A stretch of DNA of 64,000 nucleotides from Bugulina stolonifera. Lineage: Eukaryota > Bryozoa > Gymnolaemata > Cheilostomatida > Bugulidae. Position numbers and translations under genes: made by a program. Shown piece after piece: positions 37,535 to 51,828 of the stretch (the first letter of the stretch is position 1; each line of letters starts with the position of its first letter). The notes under the pieces were generated by a model. It did not search any database and was not told the DNA's origin. It saw only the letters and a program-made list of their open reading frames with translations. The DNA lies in NCBI GenBank assembly GCA_935421135.1, contig OW285193.1, forward strand, positions 10,650,099 through 10,714,098, read 5' to 3'.

Positions 37535-40500
37535 ATGACGCATTCACTTCCTGCTTCTCCAAATTGGTACTGCCCCAAGATACTAGATGTTATTGATGGC
37601 AATGTGGTTGCTTTTGGTGCCAGGAGTGATCTGAATATCTGCCAACTAGAGGTCCAGCTGGGTTCTGATGATATCACCAGTAGTTCTATTTCTCTACAGA
37701 AATTAGAAAATAATGGAACCAGAAGTTTCCAGAAGTTTTTAGATGATGCTGGGACGCCAAAACAGTCTGATACCAATGAGCATAGACCTAGGTACAGAGA
37801 TTGTAAGAAGCAAGCTGACTGTGTGTTAGTTACAACACTTAGCCGTCTGCACAAAGACAGGATCACTGTCGTCTGTCTGTCAAAGTTTTCAAAAGAGCTG
37901 TTTGTTGAGAATAACGAGCGCCACTCTGCCTGCGACTGGAAATATTCACTGTTCACCGGAGCTGATGACGGAAAGATAAAGCTCCATTATCTGTCATGGA
38001 CTGGTTGTGCATTCGAGAAGTCACCAATAGTCAAATCAAAATTGCATGCTGAGCATCAACTTCCGAAAAATGTATGTAGGGCCTATGCCTATTAGGGGGG
38101 CCTAAATATCCATATTTATTATTCTTGAATTCATGACATTGTTATACATTTGTAATGTCTTGGTTATGAATGAAAATATGAATATTTCTGTTACTTATTG
38201 CTGGTATTTCAGTGTAAAGTTAGCTGCGCAGAAATATGTGAAGAGAGACTTGTTATTGGGGATGATAAAGGGAATCTCACAAGCTGGGACTGGAAGACAG
38301 GATTAACCAATCAAACTAAACTAGGAAGTGCAGGTGTTATTTCTATGGATTATGAGAGCATTGACAAACTTCTTGCAGTCGGGTTAGTATACACTAGTAA
38401 TTGCTATACAGTAGGAGTTGGAGTAGGCCAGTTGCTTCTGAATTTATTTAGGTTGATTAATTGATTGATTGATCGATTGATCGATCGATTGATTGATTGA
38501 TTGATCGATCGATCGATCGATCGATCGGTCGGTTGGTTGGTAGGTTCAATCACTAACACTGGATGATGTGGTGAAATATGTGTTCCTGTACTTTACTGTA
38601 AATATGAGTATCAAAAGGAACTGGAAGAATCTGATGGCGTTGTGATATCGGCAAATTATCATTGTGAGACTGTCTTCAAAATTTTAATATCACCTAATCT
38701 ATGCATGTTGGAGGTATGTGAAATTCTCTGGTATCTAATGCTAATGCCTATCCTTGGTAGGACCAAAAATGGTGGAATATTCATATACAGTGACACGACA
38801 CATCAGGTTGTGATGAGATTAAAGGGACATGATGAGGATATACAGTCATTGCAATGGAGACCTGCCACTTTTCAAGGAGATTCACCTGGTACTGCTATGC
38901 TAAATTATGCTATGACAAGCACCTACTAATATATGCTATGATGAGCACCTGTTAATGTATGCTGCCTTTTCCCACTCTGAGCTAATAACTTATTAGAGTG
39001 GAGAACTTGTCTTTGACATTATCACATAGTGTTTGTTGTCAAAGAAGCTTGAGAGTGTCACCTAATTCCTCACATTGATGATAACGATGTTTTAAAATAT
39101 AGTACTTACTTGCACCTAGCTATCTAGGCATCAAATTTACCATTGAATGTTACTCGTTTGCTGGGCTCTTTTACATAGACTAAAATACCAATTTCTGTCA
39201 ATTGTTATTTGTAGGCAAGCTTATCTCAGGAAGTAAAGATCGTACTCTTAGATTGTGGGATTTATCTGCACGGCGTTGGGTAGCACTGGGTAAGCTACCC
39301 GGATCTCAGGGTGGATACAGTAAGGGGAGGCAGGATAGGGACAGGGTGTGGCTAACTCTAGCTTGGCTTCCTACAGGACAGATCATATCTACAAGCATTA
39401 GGTAATGTGAAGTATTAGTAGGTTGTGTCTAGGGAATCCTTATAACAGTATGTTGTGATTGAAACCTGCAGCAATTATTTGATGAAACATTCAGTAAGGT
39501 TTTGCCAGAGTTTCTACAAGTGTTCTTGTTTTCCAGTCTGTTATCGGCAAACTTGAAATATGTGTGTGTTCAGTTATAGTGCTGAATAAAGGTGAATATG
39601 AATGGTATTTTAATTAGTATTCCATACCAAGTACCATCTGTACCTTCGAGTTTCGTCTATCAAGCAAAATACATCCTTCAACATTCTTATCTGTCTGAAT
39701 TTAGCGGAGAATTACTGGTGTGGACATTAACACCCAACTTTAGTCAATGGCTCCCTCTGGTGATCAACGGACATAAAGGTCATAACAGACCAGTGTTCAC
39801 TTTAACACTGCTTGGAGGTGGTAATAAGATGATCAGCTCATCTATGGACAGGAATATGAATGTGTGGGATATATCGGCTAGTCCTGTGGAGAATCCATAT
39901 AAAGCTACTACCACAGAGCTGTCTGAGATAGAGGCAGAGGGTCATGTCATTGGTATGTTGGTTCCTACTACCTGTATGATGCTATGTATATTTCATTGGA
40001 AGGGCACGTGTGTAACACATGCAGTATATACGATAATCATACTGTCCTATTAGTCATGAAATACAGAATGGAGTTGTCCACCCTCCTCTTTCCTATGTAT
40101 TGCTAGCTGTTAGAACATAGAGCATAATTTAGTTGAATTCAGTGTTGGCAGATTATTGTGGATGTTAGAGTTTTTAATATGCTAACTAGAACTCCAGCAT
40201 GTTAAGTTTTTACTGTGTTTCCTACCGCTTGGTGTGTCAACAGATGATGATGACGGGATGTGGAGACGATCTGAAAAACCTGCAAATACTCAGTCAGAGA
40301 TAAAAAGAACGTGTTCTGGTGATATCATACTCAGTGTTGCTACGTTTGGAGGATATGCTTACTGTGTCAGGGCTTCACCCGTAGATCCTGGTTAGTATTC
40401 AGTCTACTATACTATCTAGTTGGGAATTAGATGAATGAATTGACTAAACTTCCACATCTTGTGAGTTGTATTCTCTTGCTCTCAATAGAGTTTGAGAAGA

Positions 40501-43500
40501 CAACTCTATATAATATTAAAGCATTCAATAAATTTTTGTTGGTACCCATGTCTATGTGGTTTAGCTGTAACTGTACCTCGTGTTATATTTCTACAGGCAG
40601 GTTGGCCATTGGAGTGGGTGATAGCCTTATTAGACTCTGGAATGTTAATGAGGGGGCGGGCCTTTATGACATCACTAACCTGTGGCAAGGTTTAAAGAGC
40701 AAGGTGACAGCTGTGAGTATTGTACATTGTTATATATTGTATTTTGTGGTGATATATCTTGGCTGAGATGTATAGCCTATGATTTGCTGTCACTCGATGT
40801 GAAATATATATCTCTCAGAGAGATTGCGATAGTGTATCATGGGAGGACTACTCCTGTTAGTGAGCCATTGTAACCAAATAACTGTCGGATATTAGTTTAA
40901 CAGTGCCGTAATAATTTTTACCAACTATTGCTATTATCTGTGACTTTTATACTGTTATTGATTTAGATACGTTGTGTAACAGTGCTATTTTATATTGAAT
41001 GCTACTCGGGTGTTAATAGAAATAGGCTACTTGCTGTACATACATGTACTTCTACATGTAGTTCTTTCAAACATTGAGAATCATCTAGAATTGTATATGT
41101 GCCAACTATAAGTGACTGGACTATGCTTGTATTTCTAACATACCTGTGTAGGTGGCATGGCATCCGTATAACGAAGGCCACTTAGCCTATGGCACTGAGG
41201 ATGGTAGGGTCGGGGTGTTTCCTGCCCTCAGCAAGAAATCACCACTTATATTTGGAACCTATCATCAGAAGATGGTTTATGTCATAGTCTGGGGTCCACC
41301 ACCTCTATCTCATGGTTTGTATTATCCCTTTTACTTATACTAACTTACTAGTAGTAACACAATAAAATGAATAGGATCAATGAAAGCTAAGGCTAAGCCT
41401 TCACTTCTTCAACAATCGAACCCTTCGGCTCGTTGATTACAATTTGATGTTTAAAGATGGATACTACAAGTATTTGTAGGTACAGGTAGGTATTTTATAT
41501 AACTATAAAAGTAGTTTCATATCAATTCTTACTATTTGCTACTGTTACAGATGTCGTTAGCCCACAATCTATGACAGTGTACAGCGTAGGGGATGGTACA
41601 GTGCTTGTGCACAGTTTATCTAAAGCAAGCTCTGAACCCGCTAAAGACATCAATGTGATACTCGCAGAGGCTAATGGACCAACGCTACCTACTCGAATCA
41701 GGAGCGAGCTAGCGTGGTCACATGACTACTCCATACTCTACCTCGGCAATGAGGACGGGTATGTTAGTGAAGGTTTACTGTACTAGCATTGTCTTTAGTA
41801 ACCATGTACTTTGTGTAAAGGGGGTAAGTACATTGATCATAGGGTTCTAGTCAATGTTGGATGTATTATCATTACGTATTAGTATTTAATGTTCTACATA
41901 TTACTAGTAAATCTTGTGTGTATTGTAATGGTTTCTGTGATTTGGTGCGGTCGTCCTTGGACGACTATCGACCCAGAAATAAAGTGCCTATGAGTGGTGC
42001 TAGGACTTCGCATTACATGAAAGATCGAGCGGTCTCAGTAGCTCGATAACTACCAGAGACGACCCATCTGGTCCCAAGTCTAACCTTCAGACTATACGTT
42101 GAAAGAGAGTGATCCGACCTAGTAGGCGGTTCGCTAAGCGAATGACATGACAAAAGGAAGTGAAAGTCTCTATCAAGTATAGATCTGTCTTTATTGAAAG
42201 CCAAGTGAAGACTGAGACAATGAACAGTGAAACAATGCCCTTTATATAGTATAAGGACTTCCGGCCGACGTAGTGTCGGGAAAAGACGACGTAAGGTCGT
42301 CCGGAAATTGCGCAACAACATGGCCGCCGGAAGCCCGACGGCCGACCCAAAATAGGTCGGGTTCTACAAAAGTTGCTTATAATGGTCCAATTCATGTACA
42401 AAATGAATATCAATGGATTCTGAGAGGTCGGGCCTCTGTACATGGGTATAAAAGGCATTAAAGAGGGAGTATTTCCAAAATTGACCAAAACCAATCAAAA
42501 GGCTGAATAGCTTGTTGAATAGTACTTGCTTAGAGCTATTCAAAATGGTCTGCCAGTGCAACAGCAGATGATGTCATCTACCACAAATGGATCTCAAACA
42601 AAGGCAGTCTATGTCATCTGAGTAACCCAGTTAACCTTGTTATAAAGCACATGGAAAAGCTTTTATTCAATAACTTTTCTATTAACCAAGAGTTTATAAA
42701 TTCCTTCTACACTTTTGATAACATGATACTTGGCCACCTATACAAACTTGTCTTTTTGATTTTAAACATCAAGAAAGTGCAATTAGCAAGAAAACCTTTC
42801 ATTTATTTGAGGTGTACTACAATGATAAGACAACTTCTTCATATTTTCTAAAAACTCCCATGAGTGAATAGAGGTAGTGGGTGTCCTATTTTCCAGTATT
42901 TTTCCAAAATACACATAACTACTTGTGGTAAAACAATATTAGCGCTGAAAGATAAATAAAGAACTAAATTTAGCATAAATGATTTCCAATTATATTTCTC
43001 TGCTCATACAAGAGGGGACAACTCAGGAAGACTACCCAGTCTTTGGTGCTACTCCCACTTTAAAAGACTTAGTAATAATTATACAAGTATATACAATAAC
43101 ATAGAGTAAAGTACAAGCAGATATATACATGTATGTGCACATAATAATGAGTGTCAGGTGTAGGAGACGACTGTGCGTACCATTACAGTATTACTTCTAG
43201 ACGTTGTGTGTGTTACTGATTAATGTTGTATGCGTTGCTAGTAAATGCTCTCTTCTTGCAGTGAGACAGTGAGACCTATTTACTTTACAAGGCCATGCCT
43301 TGGAGACAAAGTGTATAGAGTGTGATTACACCACTCAATTTGCTCTCATCTATTATTAGTATATTGTCATTAGCTGTGTGAAGAATATATATTTATATAT
43401 TCAGGTGTATCAGCTGTATTTACTTTCATATGACCAACATTTCAGTTTGTTTCTCTTCTCGACGCTGTAGATCAGTTATGGCCGTGAGGCGAAGTGACTT

Positions 43501-46500
43501 TAAGTGCATTTGTACTATAAAAGTGTTCAACAAGCTCATCAACTGTATCAGGCTACAAGCCAGACAGCCATCTGCAGGTGCTTGCTCTTTGATGGCCATT
43601 GGCAGCAATGAGAACCTAGTGAAGATTGTCGATGAGTCAGCTGTCAACTCTTCACTCACTGGTTAGTACTTTCATTTTGTCGGGTGGTTACTCTCTCTGT
43701 CCACTATGTCTGGGGGTTATGGGCTCTGGAGCCTGAGGCTCAAACCCTAGCCAGAGCTATTTGTGGACACAAGCCTTTAGCTGTGAATGAAATATTGGCC
43801 AAACTCTTGTTAACACTATGTACACATCTAAGTATTCACTTAATAATTTTCTGGGTCCAACGAATCCTCAAAGACCTAGTACACTGTACTTGGCTTAAAG
43901 TTTTCAAATGGACATATTTTTATTCAAAGTACACATTTTGAATGTTTTCACAAAATTTTAGAAGCATTCAGGATTAAATGAACGTATTTGGTGCATTGGC
44001 TAGTTAAGAGTGAATTTATTGAGCGAGTGGAGTTATCTTATCTGTATTATTGCAGAGTGACTACATTCGGTAACAATGGGGTATACAGAACCTTGATGCT
44101 TGCCAGGGCCATATATATTGTCTACATAACAATTTCTAAGATACTTTCTCCTGCAGGTGCCGCAGGAGAAACTACTCCAGTTATTAATGAAGCTGTCATG
44201 ACCTTGAAAGGTCACAAGAGTAGAGTGACAGACATGTGCTGGTCACCTTTTGACAGCAGTAAACTCCTCACCGTCTCATACGACGGCAAGGCCATCGTAA
44301 GTTTCAACCTTATTATAACATCCATTAGAGATGAAAGTATTGAGTTGGTTTGCTGAGAATAATAGACATTGTAGGTTGTGCTTGTTCCTAGGTTTACATG
44401 TGCCCTCCCACTTGGTTCTGTGGTAATTTATTGCCCATGGGGTATTAATAATTATTGTTAGTCTACTGTATTTGTATTTATTGATCGTAATTCAAAGTTG
44501 TCTTCTCCCAGTTTGTTCTTTAGTACATTGGGAGAGGACGACTTCAAATTATAATCAATAGCCTAGTGATTTTAGTATGATATTATATGCAATGTACATG
44601 TATATAAAGGTATGGGACACTTCCATTGGTGCAGCATTGTCAGAGTATAAACATCAGCATGGTCACATACTCACATGTCAGTGGAGTCTGCTGGAAGAAG
44701 ATATAGTGTACACAGGGTCTGACGATTTCTCACTTCACAGCTGGCAGCCATCTTTGTACAGGAAGGAAGTGAAAGTGGCTAATGGATATCCGGTCTCTAA
44801 ATCTGAATCTCAGGCCAGCACAGCTGCTGAACCCACATCCGCAGGTAATCTCTCTACTGAAACCTGCAGGTAGTTTTTGTACAGGTCCTCCGTCCCATAG
44901 TAGTCCCGGAACAATGTCTAGCTAGATTGTATTGTCTGCAGAGGACCGAATATCAATTATCTGTTACTAGATTGGTTTGCTGCTGTATCTCCTTTCAGTC
45001 ATGGATATACGTAGTCATCATCCTTACCAATTCATGCTAACAAGACTATGTTATACATTTTCGAAGGTACCCAGGCTATCCTGAATGGAGAGGAGATAAA
45101 TCAACTGATTGAGCAGAAAAAACAGGAATTGCTAAACATGGAGTCTGATGCTACTACTCAGTTCACTAAGCAAGATGATGTATCTAGTGAGTCTGATGCT
45201 ACACTGAGCTATCTAGTGCTGGCGCAATCCTTGTACTGACACCTAGTGCTGACACAATCCTTCTACTGACACCTAGTGCTAACAAAATCCTTGTACTGGC
45301 ACCTAGTGCTGGCACGATCTTTGTACTGACACCTAGTGCTGAGACGATCATTATACTGACACCTAATGTGGGCACAATCATTGCACTGACACCTAGTGCT
45401 GATACAATCATTGTACTGACACCTAGTGCTGATACGATCATTGTACTGACACTCACCAACTGATATCTAGTGTGGTTAACTGGAGCTGGTTTCTAGCTTT
45501 GGTAATAACCGTTCTGTCAGTTAGTTGGTGTGCGATTTCTTAGTACAAAAACTGTTGAAAAACTTGTCTGTCTTTCTGGGTCATTAGAACTGTGTTTATA
45601 TTTTGGTAGGTCAAACCTATATCCATTTAAGCGTTTCTAGTCGTGTATAATGAGGCGCATGGCCTCCTCTTACATTCAGACAATAATTTCAATATCTAGT
45701 TGAATGGAACATCAGTGTACATATTATATTCATTTTTACAGCTGAGGTCGTAACTCCTCCGGCCGCAAAGAAATTTACTTCTAAGTTGAAGAAAAAGATG
45801 GCAAAAACTTTATTCCCCAATATGGCTGCCGCCGTTAAAAGGGGAGATGACATTGATGACCTGATCTATATCCAGCAACAGATGGATGGTGAGGTTTACG
45901 TACCATGTAGTCGGCTACAGCTAGTGTTGTTATTACTCCTGGGTAGTATGTGTGTTCATTGATCTCTCCTCATGTTAAGTACGGTGTCATTTTAAAAGCA
46001 GTAGATCTCTTGTTGGTTTATTATTACATAAGAGTTTATAGCTAGTGTGTTTATTGTAGGAGGTAATCCTATCACAGCTGATACAAGTAAAGCACATCTT
46101 GGCATCTATTCCATGTCTAACACAGATGACTTCAACACATTCATTACTCAGGAAAGTAAGGCAATAGTATACCACGTGTATTACCAGTAGCATAGCAATG
46201 TTACATGCAGGTGTTTAGTGCCACTAATTTCAATGAAAGGGAGCTGTGGGATTCAACATTCATTGCAGAGAAAATGGCCGAATGCATTCCTGGATGTCAA
46301 GTTTTATTTAGAAGTGTATACATCTGATAAGTTTAGGTGGCTAAACTTCACTCATACATGTTACAGAGACTACACTATATGCAGAGGGACATATAGAGTC
46401 AGCATCCTATATCAGTCTATGGCAAGGAGATGTAGAGGAATCCCTCAGTAGGGCAGTGGAAGGCAACTCTCTTACAGACTGTCTGGTTAACTCTGCTTCT

Positions 46501-47041
46501 ATGTGTCAGTATCATCTACATGGATAATATAATATGTTATGTAATATAATATATGTTATATAATTTATGTTATGTAATATAGTATATGTTATGTAATGTA
46601 GTATACATATTATGTAATAGAATTTATGTTATGTAATATAGTATATGCTATGTAATATAATATATGTTATGTAATATAGTATATATTAGGTAATATAAAG
46701 TCATGTTATCAAAGCTGGATCAGTGGATTATATGCAGAAGAAGTGGTTTGGAACTGTATTGTGTTTGTGTTCATATTTAATGTAGCTACTATGTTATGAA
46801 TTAGCATAATAATTACATATACATTGTATGTGTTATGCCAATGTTACAGTGGGGTACAGCGAGTGGACCAAGTATTGTAGACTATACGCTCAGCAGCTGA
46901 GAGCCGATGGTCTCATACATAAAGCTGTCAGCTACCTACTCTTTACTCATGACGTCGATACGGCCATCTTGTGGCTTACAGAGTCTAATCTATACAGGTG
47001 GGTCAGTAAATGAGTGAGTGATTGAGTCAGTAAGCCAGTCA

Positions 47042-47079
<38 letters not shown>

Positions 47080-50000
47080 AAGTCAGTCAGTAAGTCAGTC
47101 AGTAAGTCAGTCATTCAGTCAGTCATTCAGTCAGTAAGGTTTCATCTCAGCAGAACTTCTTCCTCTATGGAACAGAGGAGAGGAGACTAGATACTTAACA
47201 TGTTATTTAGATTTACATAATTATCTTATTTGAGTAAAAGTTGGCATTTCCTGTTTGCCCACCATTTGAAATAAATAACTAAATCGCGATCACTTTAGTT
47301 GGTGTACTGATTATACACATGTACATGTATGTTGTTGTAGAGAGGCCATATGTATCGTACGTAGTAGAGATCCTACAAATAAGGAAAGAATTCAGGAACT
47401 GTATGCAGGATGGGCTCGGCAGCTGAGAAGAGATGCTAATTATGAGACCGCAGCTAAATGGTATATTTGTTATACTAACAGTGTGTATTATGTATATGTA
47501 TATCTCTTCGATATATTCTCTTATTTATTTCTGTGGGTTCATCTCCCTCCTGTGGGAGAAAGGAGAGATGGTGATATCTACATTTTAAGTACAGCGATGA
47601 CAATAATACTCTGTAAAACAAGTGTTAGAGCTAAACAGAGAATCTAACAGCTGAAGTAATTCAAACCCATTACATTACTTATAGTATCGTGGAAGAGGTC
47701 CTCGTGTGATATGTGAATATGTATATTATATACACAAAATATTGTGTTTATATATGCAGCCTCAATGCTCAATGACCTCTTATGTGTACACAAGCTGATA
47801 TATGTAGCTATATCTATACCAAACAGTTGAATGTGGCGTGAAGCCTAATGCTGGATGTGTGTAATTTAGTTAGGATTGATAACCAAAGTGTGATATAAAA
47901 ATCAGGAGTCTCCTGCGAAATCACAAGACTTGCCATCCCTGTGATGGTCACCCTTTGTATTCTGGCCATCTTGTTACTCTATAGTTTGTAACATTTATAG
48001 TTGTTTCCCTCTGATTGTAGTTTTGTTGCACTCGGTGATCCTCAGTCAGCTTTAGACCTGCTGAAGAAGAGATCGGATGTGGAGAACACCCTGAAGACTA
48101 TCAGGTATAATAGACCTATATGTATATGGTGTAGGTAGATGAACTGTATATATACATGTGTAGGTATATAAATTACAGAATGGGGAGATGGTTTAGGTGT
48201 TATTCTATTTATTCAGGTTTGCAATGACCTCTCCTCAATGTTCTGATGAGCTGATGAATGTATGTGATAAACTGACCAGAGAATGCATTCTCTCAGGAGA
48301 TTTCCATGTTGTTGAGGAGTTGTGCATCCCACATCTCATCCTTCATGTAAGTTTATCCTGAATGCATTAACTTCTTTATGTGGTGCCTGTAAACCACCAA
48401 CATTCCCAAGGCTGTCTAATAGCATCACAAATATGGAGTTGCCTAACCTTTGATTTTTATAAGTCATATCAAAGATTACAGAAAGCTTTTTTGGCCTGTT
48501 ACCGTACTTTGATTCTGTATGCCTATTAGAAGGCAAGACAAATATATTTGCATGATCTATATTGTTCAATGAATATATAGCCTAATATTGTATTTGTAAG
48601 TTATGGCAACTTAAAGGCACAGCAGCACCAGTATCTCAAATACTGGTGACCCATAATTATCATTAAGATGATAGTTTGGGCGAGACTTAGTGTACATATC
48701 ATACACTATGCACATGCTAATGTAACATATGTGTACCTCACCTCCCTGGAAACACAATTAAATAATAGTGAAATAATATTAGGTTGTGCTCGGTGAAAGT
48801 TCAGTGAATTATTTAACTGACTGCATAAATAATTGACTTGAGGCAATGGAAAGTAAAATAGAGATCATGCTTATGTGCTCATCATGTGTGAGTTATTTTC
48901 TCTTGGTTCTAATTCCTATTTCTGAGGTTGTTTTTACATTTTCGTCGACATTTCTGTAGTTTCCTGAAAAGAAGACATTTCCTAATTAGCTTTAAAGGAA
49001 GTATGTTACAATTTTGTCGTGTGAAATCTATCAGATGTGGAGATGGAATAGATTTCAAAAGTATTTTGTGATTGTCCATCTTGTAGTCAACCATTAATGT
49101 AAATGTTTTGATATTTGCAGCCTTATTTAGCCTGGAGTATTGTCAGCCAGTCGTTGTCTTCAGTGCTGGACTCTGGGCCGTCCCCAGATCTCACCCAACT
49201 TGGTATAGTCGAGTATCTGAGACAGAGGCTATCTAGATGCAATATTCAACTGGAGAGTTGTAGGAAGCAATGCTCTCTGTCCCAGCAATGGATCTCCATA
49301 CCTCAGGTATCTGTAATATCTATATCTACATAAGCACTAGACACTTCTGTGTTACATCTAATGGCTGAATACTTGATGTCTGTAGTTTTGGTACAATGTG
49401 CACAATTATATAGCACATCACCAGTTCTATTACTGTTGTATCGCTTTCAATACCTAATATTTAAACAAATGGTTTCCATCAGCAGTAGGTTTTACTTATA
49501 AAACAAAGTTCAAACGATAGATTTATAAATAAAATAAACAGTCTGTAGTTGTTTGTATACTTGTAGGCCAAGGTAGCTATATCTGAGAGGATACTAAACA
49601 TAGCAGTGGATATGGTGGAAGGGAAGGAATGCTCAGACAGGGATCTAGTTGACCTATATACTATGATTGCATTATTACGCCAGGCCCCATTAGAGCCAGC
49701 CTCTGCGTTAGTTAGTGCCCAGCTAATCCACCTGCTTATGATGCCAGGTAAGTGTTGAGGGTAATGATTCATTGTTTCATGTCAGATTTCCTGTTCCTAC
49801 TGTATACTATTGTGTGCTTGTATAAAGGAGGGAGTTTTCAGCGACAATCACCAATGATAATTCTAGGACTTGTATAAGCAATAGACCATGGAATTGATAT
49901 GGTATATCTGTACTGTACATCTATATTGAGGTTACTAGATAGTAGATACCTGTTGCAGTTGTCTTCACATGACCATCTGACAATCAATCTACAAATGTAC

Positions 50001-51828
50001 TTTATATCCCCCACAGCTATTGATGTAGAATATTATTTATGTGTATGGCGCTACATTCTTACAGGATATGATGTCATAGGTAAACTAACAGACTGCAACC
50101 TTAAAGACACTCGTTTTATCTCAGACTACGCTGTGTACATATGCTACCTGTGGTCAGCACTGACCATAAACACAATGTCGGTTTCCAGCAATACCCCTAC
50201 ACCTACTAACGCTCTCCACAATGGAACTAGAGCTACAGAATCTCTCAATAATCAGTCTAGTCAGCCCGTGGAACTTGAGTCCAAAACACCATTGACTCTT
50301 ACAAATGGACATTTGGAGTCATCCTCTCCTACAACTCCACATCCACACTCTACATCACTATCTGATGCTGGTATGAAGACAGTACCACCTTCCACAGAGC
50401 CAGTAGCTTCTGCCACTTCATCAACAAGTGCTACTGCTGCCACTTCCCCAACAAGTGCTACTGCTGCCACATCTCCAGCAGGTGCTACTGCCGCCACATC
50501 TCCAGCAGGTACTACTGGTGTTGACACTGGTCGCACACTGCCTATTGCTGTCAAGGATAACATGTATGAGCTAACGTTCTCCTTGTGCCATGGTCTCTTT
50601 CTACCCTGGCTAGATGGGGAGACAATGTCAAACTTTGCCGATCACCTCTCTGCTATTCAAAGTGTAACTAGTGGTGACTCAGAGCAGACGATTCCCAGTA
50701 TTGACCTGGTGAGTCAATCACTTGATACACTTGATGATATACTAGATATGTTGTGCTGTATTACCTCATGCACATGTTGTATCCAGGGTTATACAGCTGT
50801 ATTACCTCATGCACATGTTGTACCCAGGATTATACAGCTGTCTGTCTTGCAAATAGGTCAACATATTTCACATTACTGAAAGCACAGTCGTTGGGCTTCA
50901 TCTTTGGCCCTGGAAATATCTTATACTATATCTATCAACACGTCTCAACTTATCTTGAAATGAAAAATGTAAATTATAAATGATTGTCATTTGCAAAATA
51001 TTTTAAGTGTAGCCATGGGATTTCAATTTCATCTCGAGTTTAAATAAATTAAACCTGTTTGAAAGTCTGGGAAACATGACAGTTGACAGTTGCAATCTCC
51101 TCAACACAGATGTAAATAAAAAAGATTACTTACTCTGTTCATGCTGTGTATTGTAGATGGATATGGTCTCTTTTGTGGACAAGAAGAAACCAAATGAGCG
51201 ACTCGACTCAAAGGTGATATAATATTTCATATGATACCAAGCGCATACCTTATTATATTATTTAATATTCTGCCATTTATTTGTTTGAATTCGGAGCAAC
51301 TCTTCATTGACTGCCAATGTTATGATAGAAATGAATACTTGATTCCCTCATCCCATTTTTTTAAATATATTATTGGTAAACTATCTTATTCCAGGTATTA
51401 TACTATAGTGTATTTCATTATCACTATACGTTATTACTGTTGCTATGGAGCTCTCTGCTGATGTGTGACATACAATGTAGCTCCTGTATTGGCTGTGATT
51501 GTAGGTAGTAAAGTGTGTGCTAGCCATGTTACTAGACATGCTCAGGCACCTGTACATTTATATGTGCACACATGATGACTCCAGCCACCTGCCAAACCTG
51601 CCACCTGGCAGACAGATAATAGAGGACTGGGTGGCACTACACAAGGTCTGTCAAGGTGCTAGCGTTGGTCTAGATAATGATGTGGAGGAGACAACTTCCA
51701 CAGACAATGTAGACAGTGTGAAGCCTAAGGTATGCTCTAATAGTGATTTGACAGTATTACAGGACCAATCTAGTCCTCAAACAAACCTTCAAGGTCATAC
51801 TGGTTCAGAACCAGTGGGTACCAAATAA
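37535..51828 (+). CDS. GEMIN5: GEMIN5, SMN-complex WD40/TPR protein (25 exons, ~1630 aa)
   Basis: snRNA- and cap-binding subunit of the SMN complex, which also regulates translation. Exons: 37535-38071, 38213-38382, 38761-38888, 39215-39401, 39705-39952, 40244-40390, 40597-40712, 41152-41314, 41551-41758, 43471-43661, 44157-44296, 44610-44844, 45067-45186, 45742-45888, 46060-46155, 46367-46504, 46850-46997, 47341-47460, 48021-48104, 48217-48346, 49121-49306, 49567-49747, 50017-50708, 51157-51213, 51505-51828. All junctions keep phase (4893 nt; human protein 1508 aa). The N terminus SPNWYC matches the family start. WD40 repeats fill residues about 1-800 (for example SGSKDRTLRLWDLS, RLAIGVGDSLIRLWNV, KSKVTAVAWHP, LLTVSYDGK). 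A TPR-like helical region spans about 945-1150 (GYSEWTKYCRLYAQQLRADG). The C terminus is longer than usual, with an Ala/Thr/Ser/Pro repeat in exon 23. Exon 16's donor (gtcagt) is the weakest. Confidence 0.93.
38455..38545. repeat. (gatt/gatc)n microsatellite
   Basis: Tetranucleotide run alternating gatt and gatc, decaying to ggtt. Intron 2 of GEMIN5. Confidence 0.95.
41759..43470 (+). other. GEMIN5 intron 9, carrying the solo LTR
   Basis: 1.7-kb intron between the WD40 exons ending NEDG and starting SVMAVRR. Apart from the solo LTR it shows no gene. The frames at 42013-42494 are within or beside the LTR. Confidence 0.65.
41985..42368 (-). mobile_element. Solo LTR of a retrotransposon (384 bp)
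   Basis: Flanked by the 4-bp direct repeat AAAG (41981-41984 and 42369-42372), with TG...CA ends. It is visibly GC-richer than the surrounding intron. Read on the minus strand it has a promoter-like tatataaaggg, then an AATAAA signal about 60 bp later, then a tail, which is the U3-R-U5 order. No internal region or second LTR is present, so it looks like the product of LTR-LTR recombination. Superfamily not determined; a 4-bp duplication is seen in some Ty3 and BEL elements. Confidence 0.65.
45207..45455. repeat. 30-bp minisatellite, about 8 units
   Basis: Units start cacctagtgctgacacaatc and end near ttgtactga. They lie 20 bp downstream of the GEMIN5 exon 13 donor. The 30-bp period keeps an antisense frame open with a 10-residue repeat, which I regard as spurious. 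Confidence 0.9.
46525..46700. repeat. AT-rich ~21-bp tandem repeat
   Basis: Repeats of atgttatgtaatatagtata and close variants in the GEMIN5 intron after exon 16. Confidence 0.85.
47008..47140. repeat. (gtca)n microsatellite
   Basis: Run of cagt units interrupted by aagt and catt variants, starting 10 bp after the GEMIN5 exon 17 donor. Confidence 0.95.

Noticed and set aside
42013..42494. Minus-strand frames of 102 and 135 codons and a plus-strand frame of 62 codons
   Set aside because: They overlap the solo LTR and its flank, show no gag, pol or other domain, and are best explained by its GC-richer composition.
45199..45459. Minus-strand frame with a 10-residue repeat
   Set aside because: Produced by the stop-free 30-bp minisatellite in a GEMIN5 intron; no start context or partner exons.
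50261..50563. Minus-strand Ala/Val/Gly-rich frame
   Set aside because: Antisense of the Ala/Thr/Ser-rich repeat in GEMIN5 exon 23, which is coding on the plus strand.
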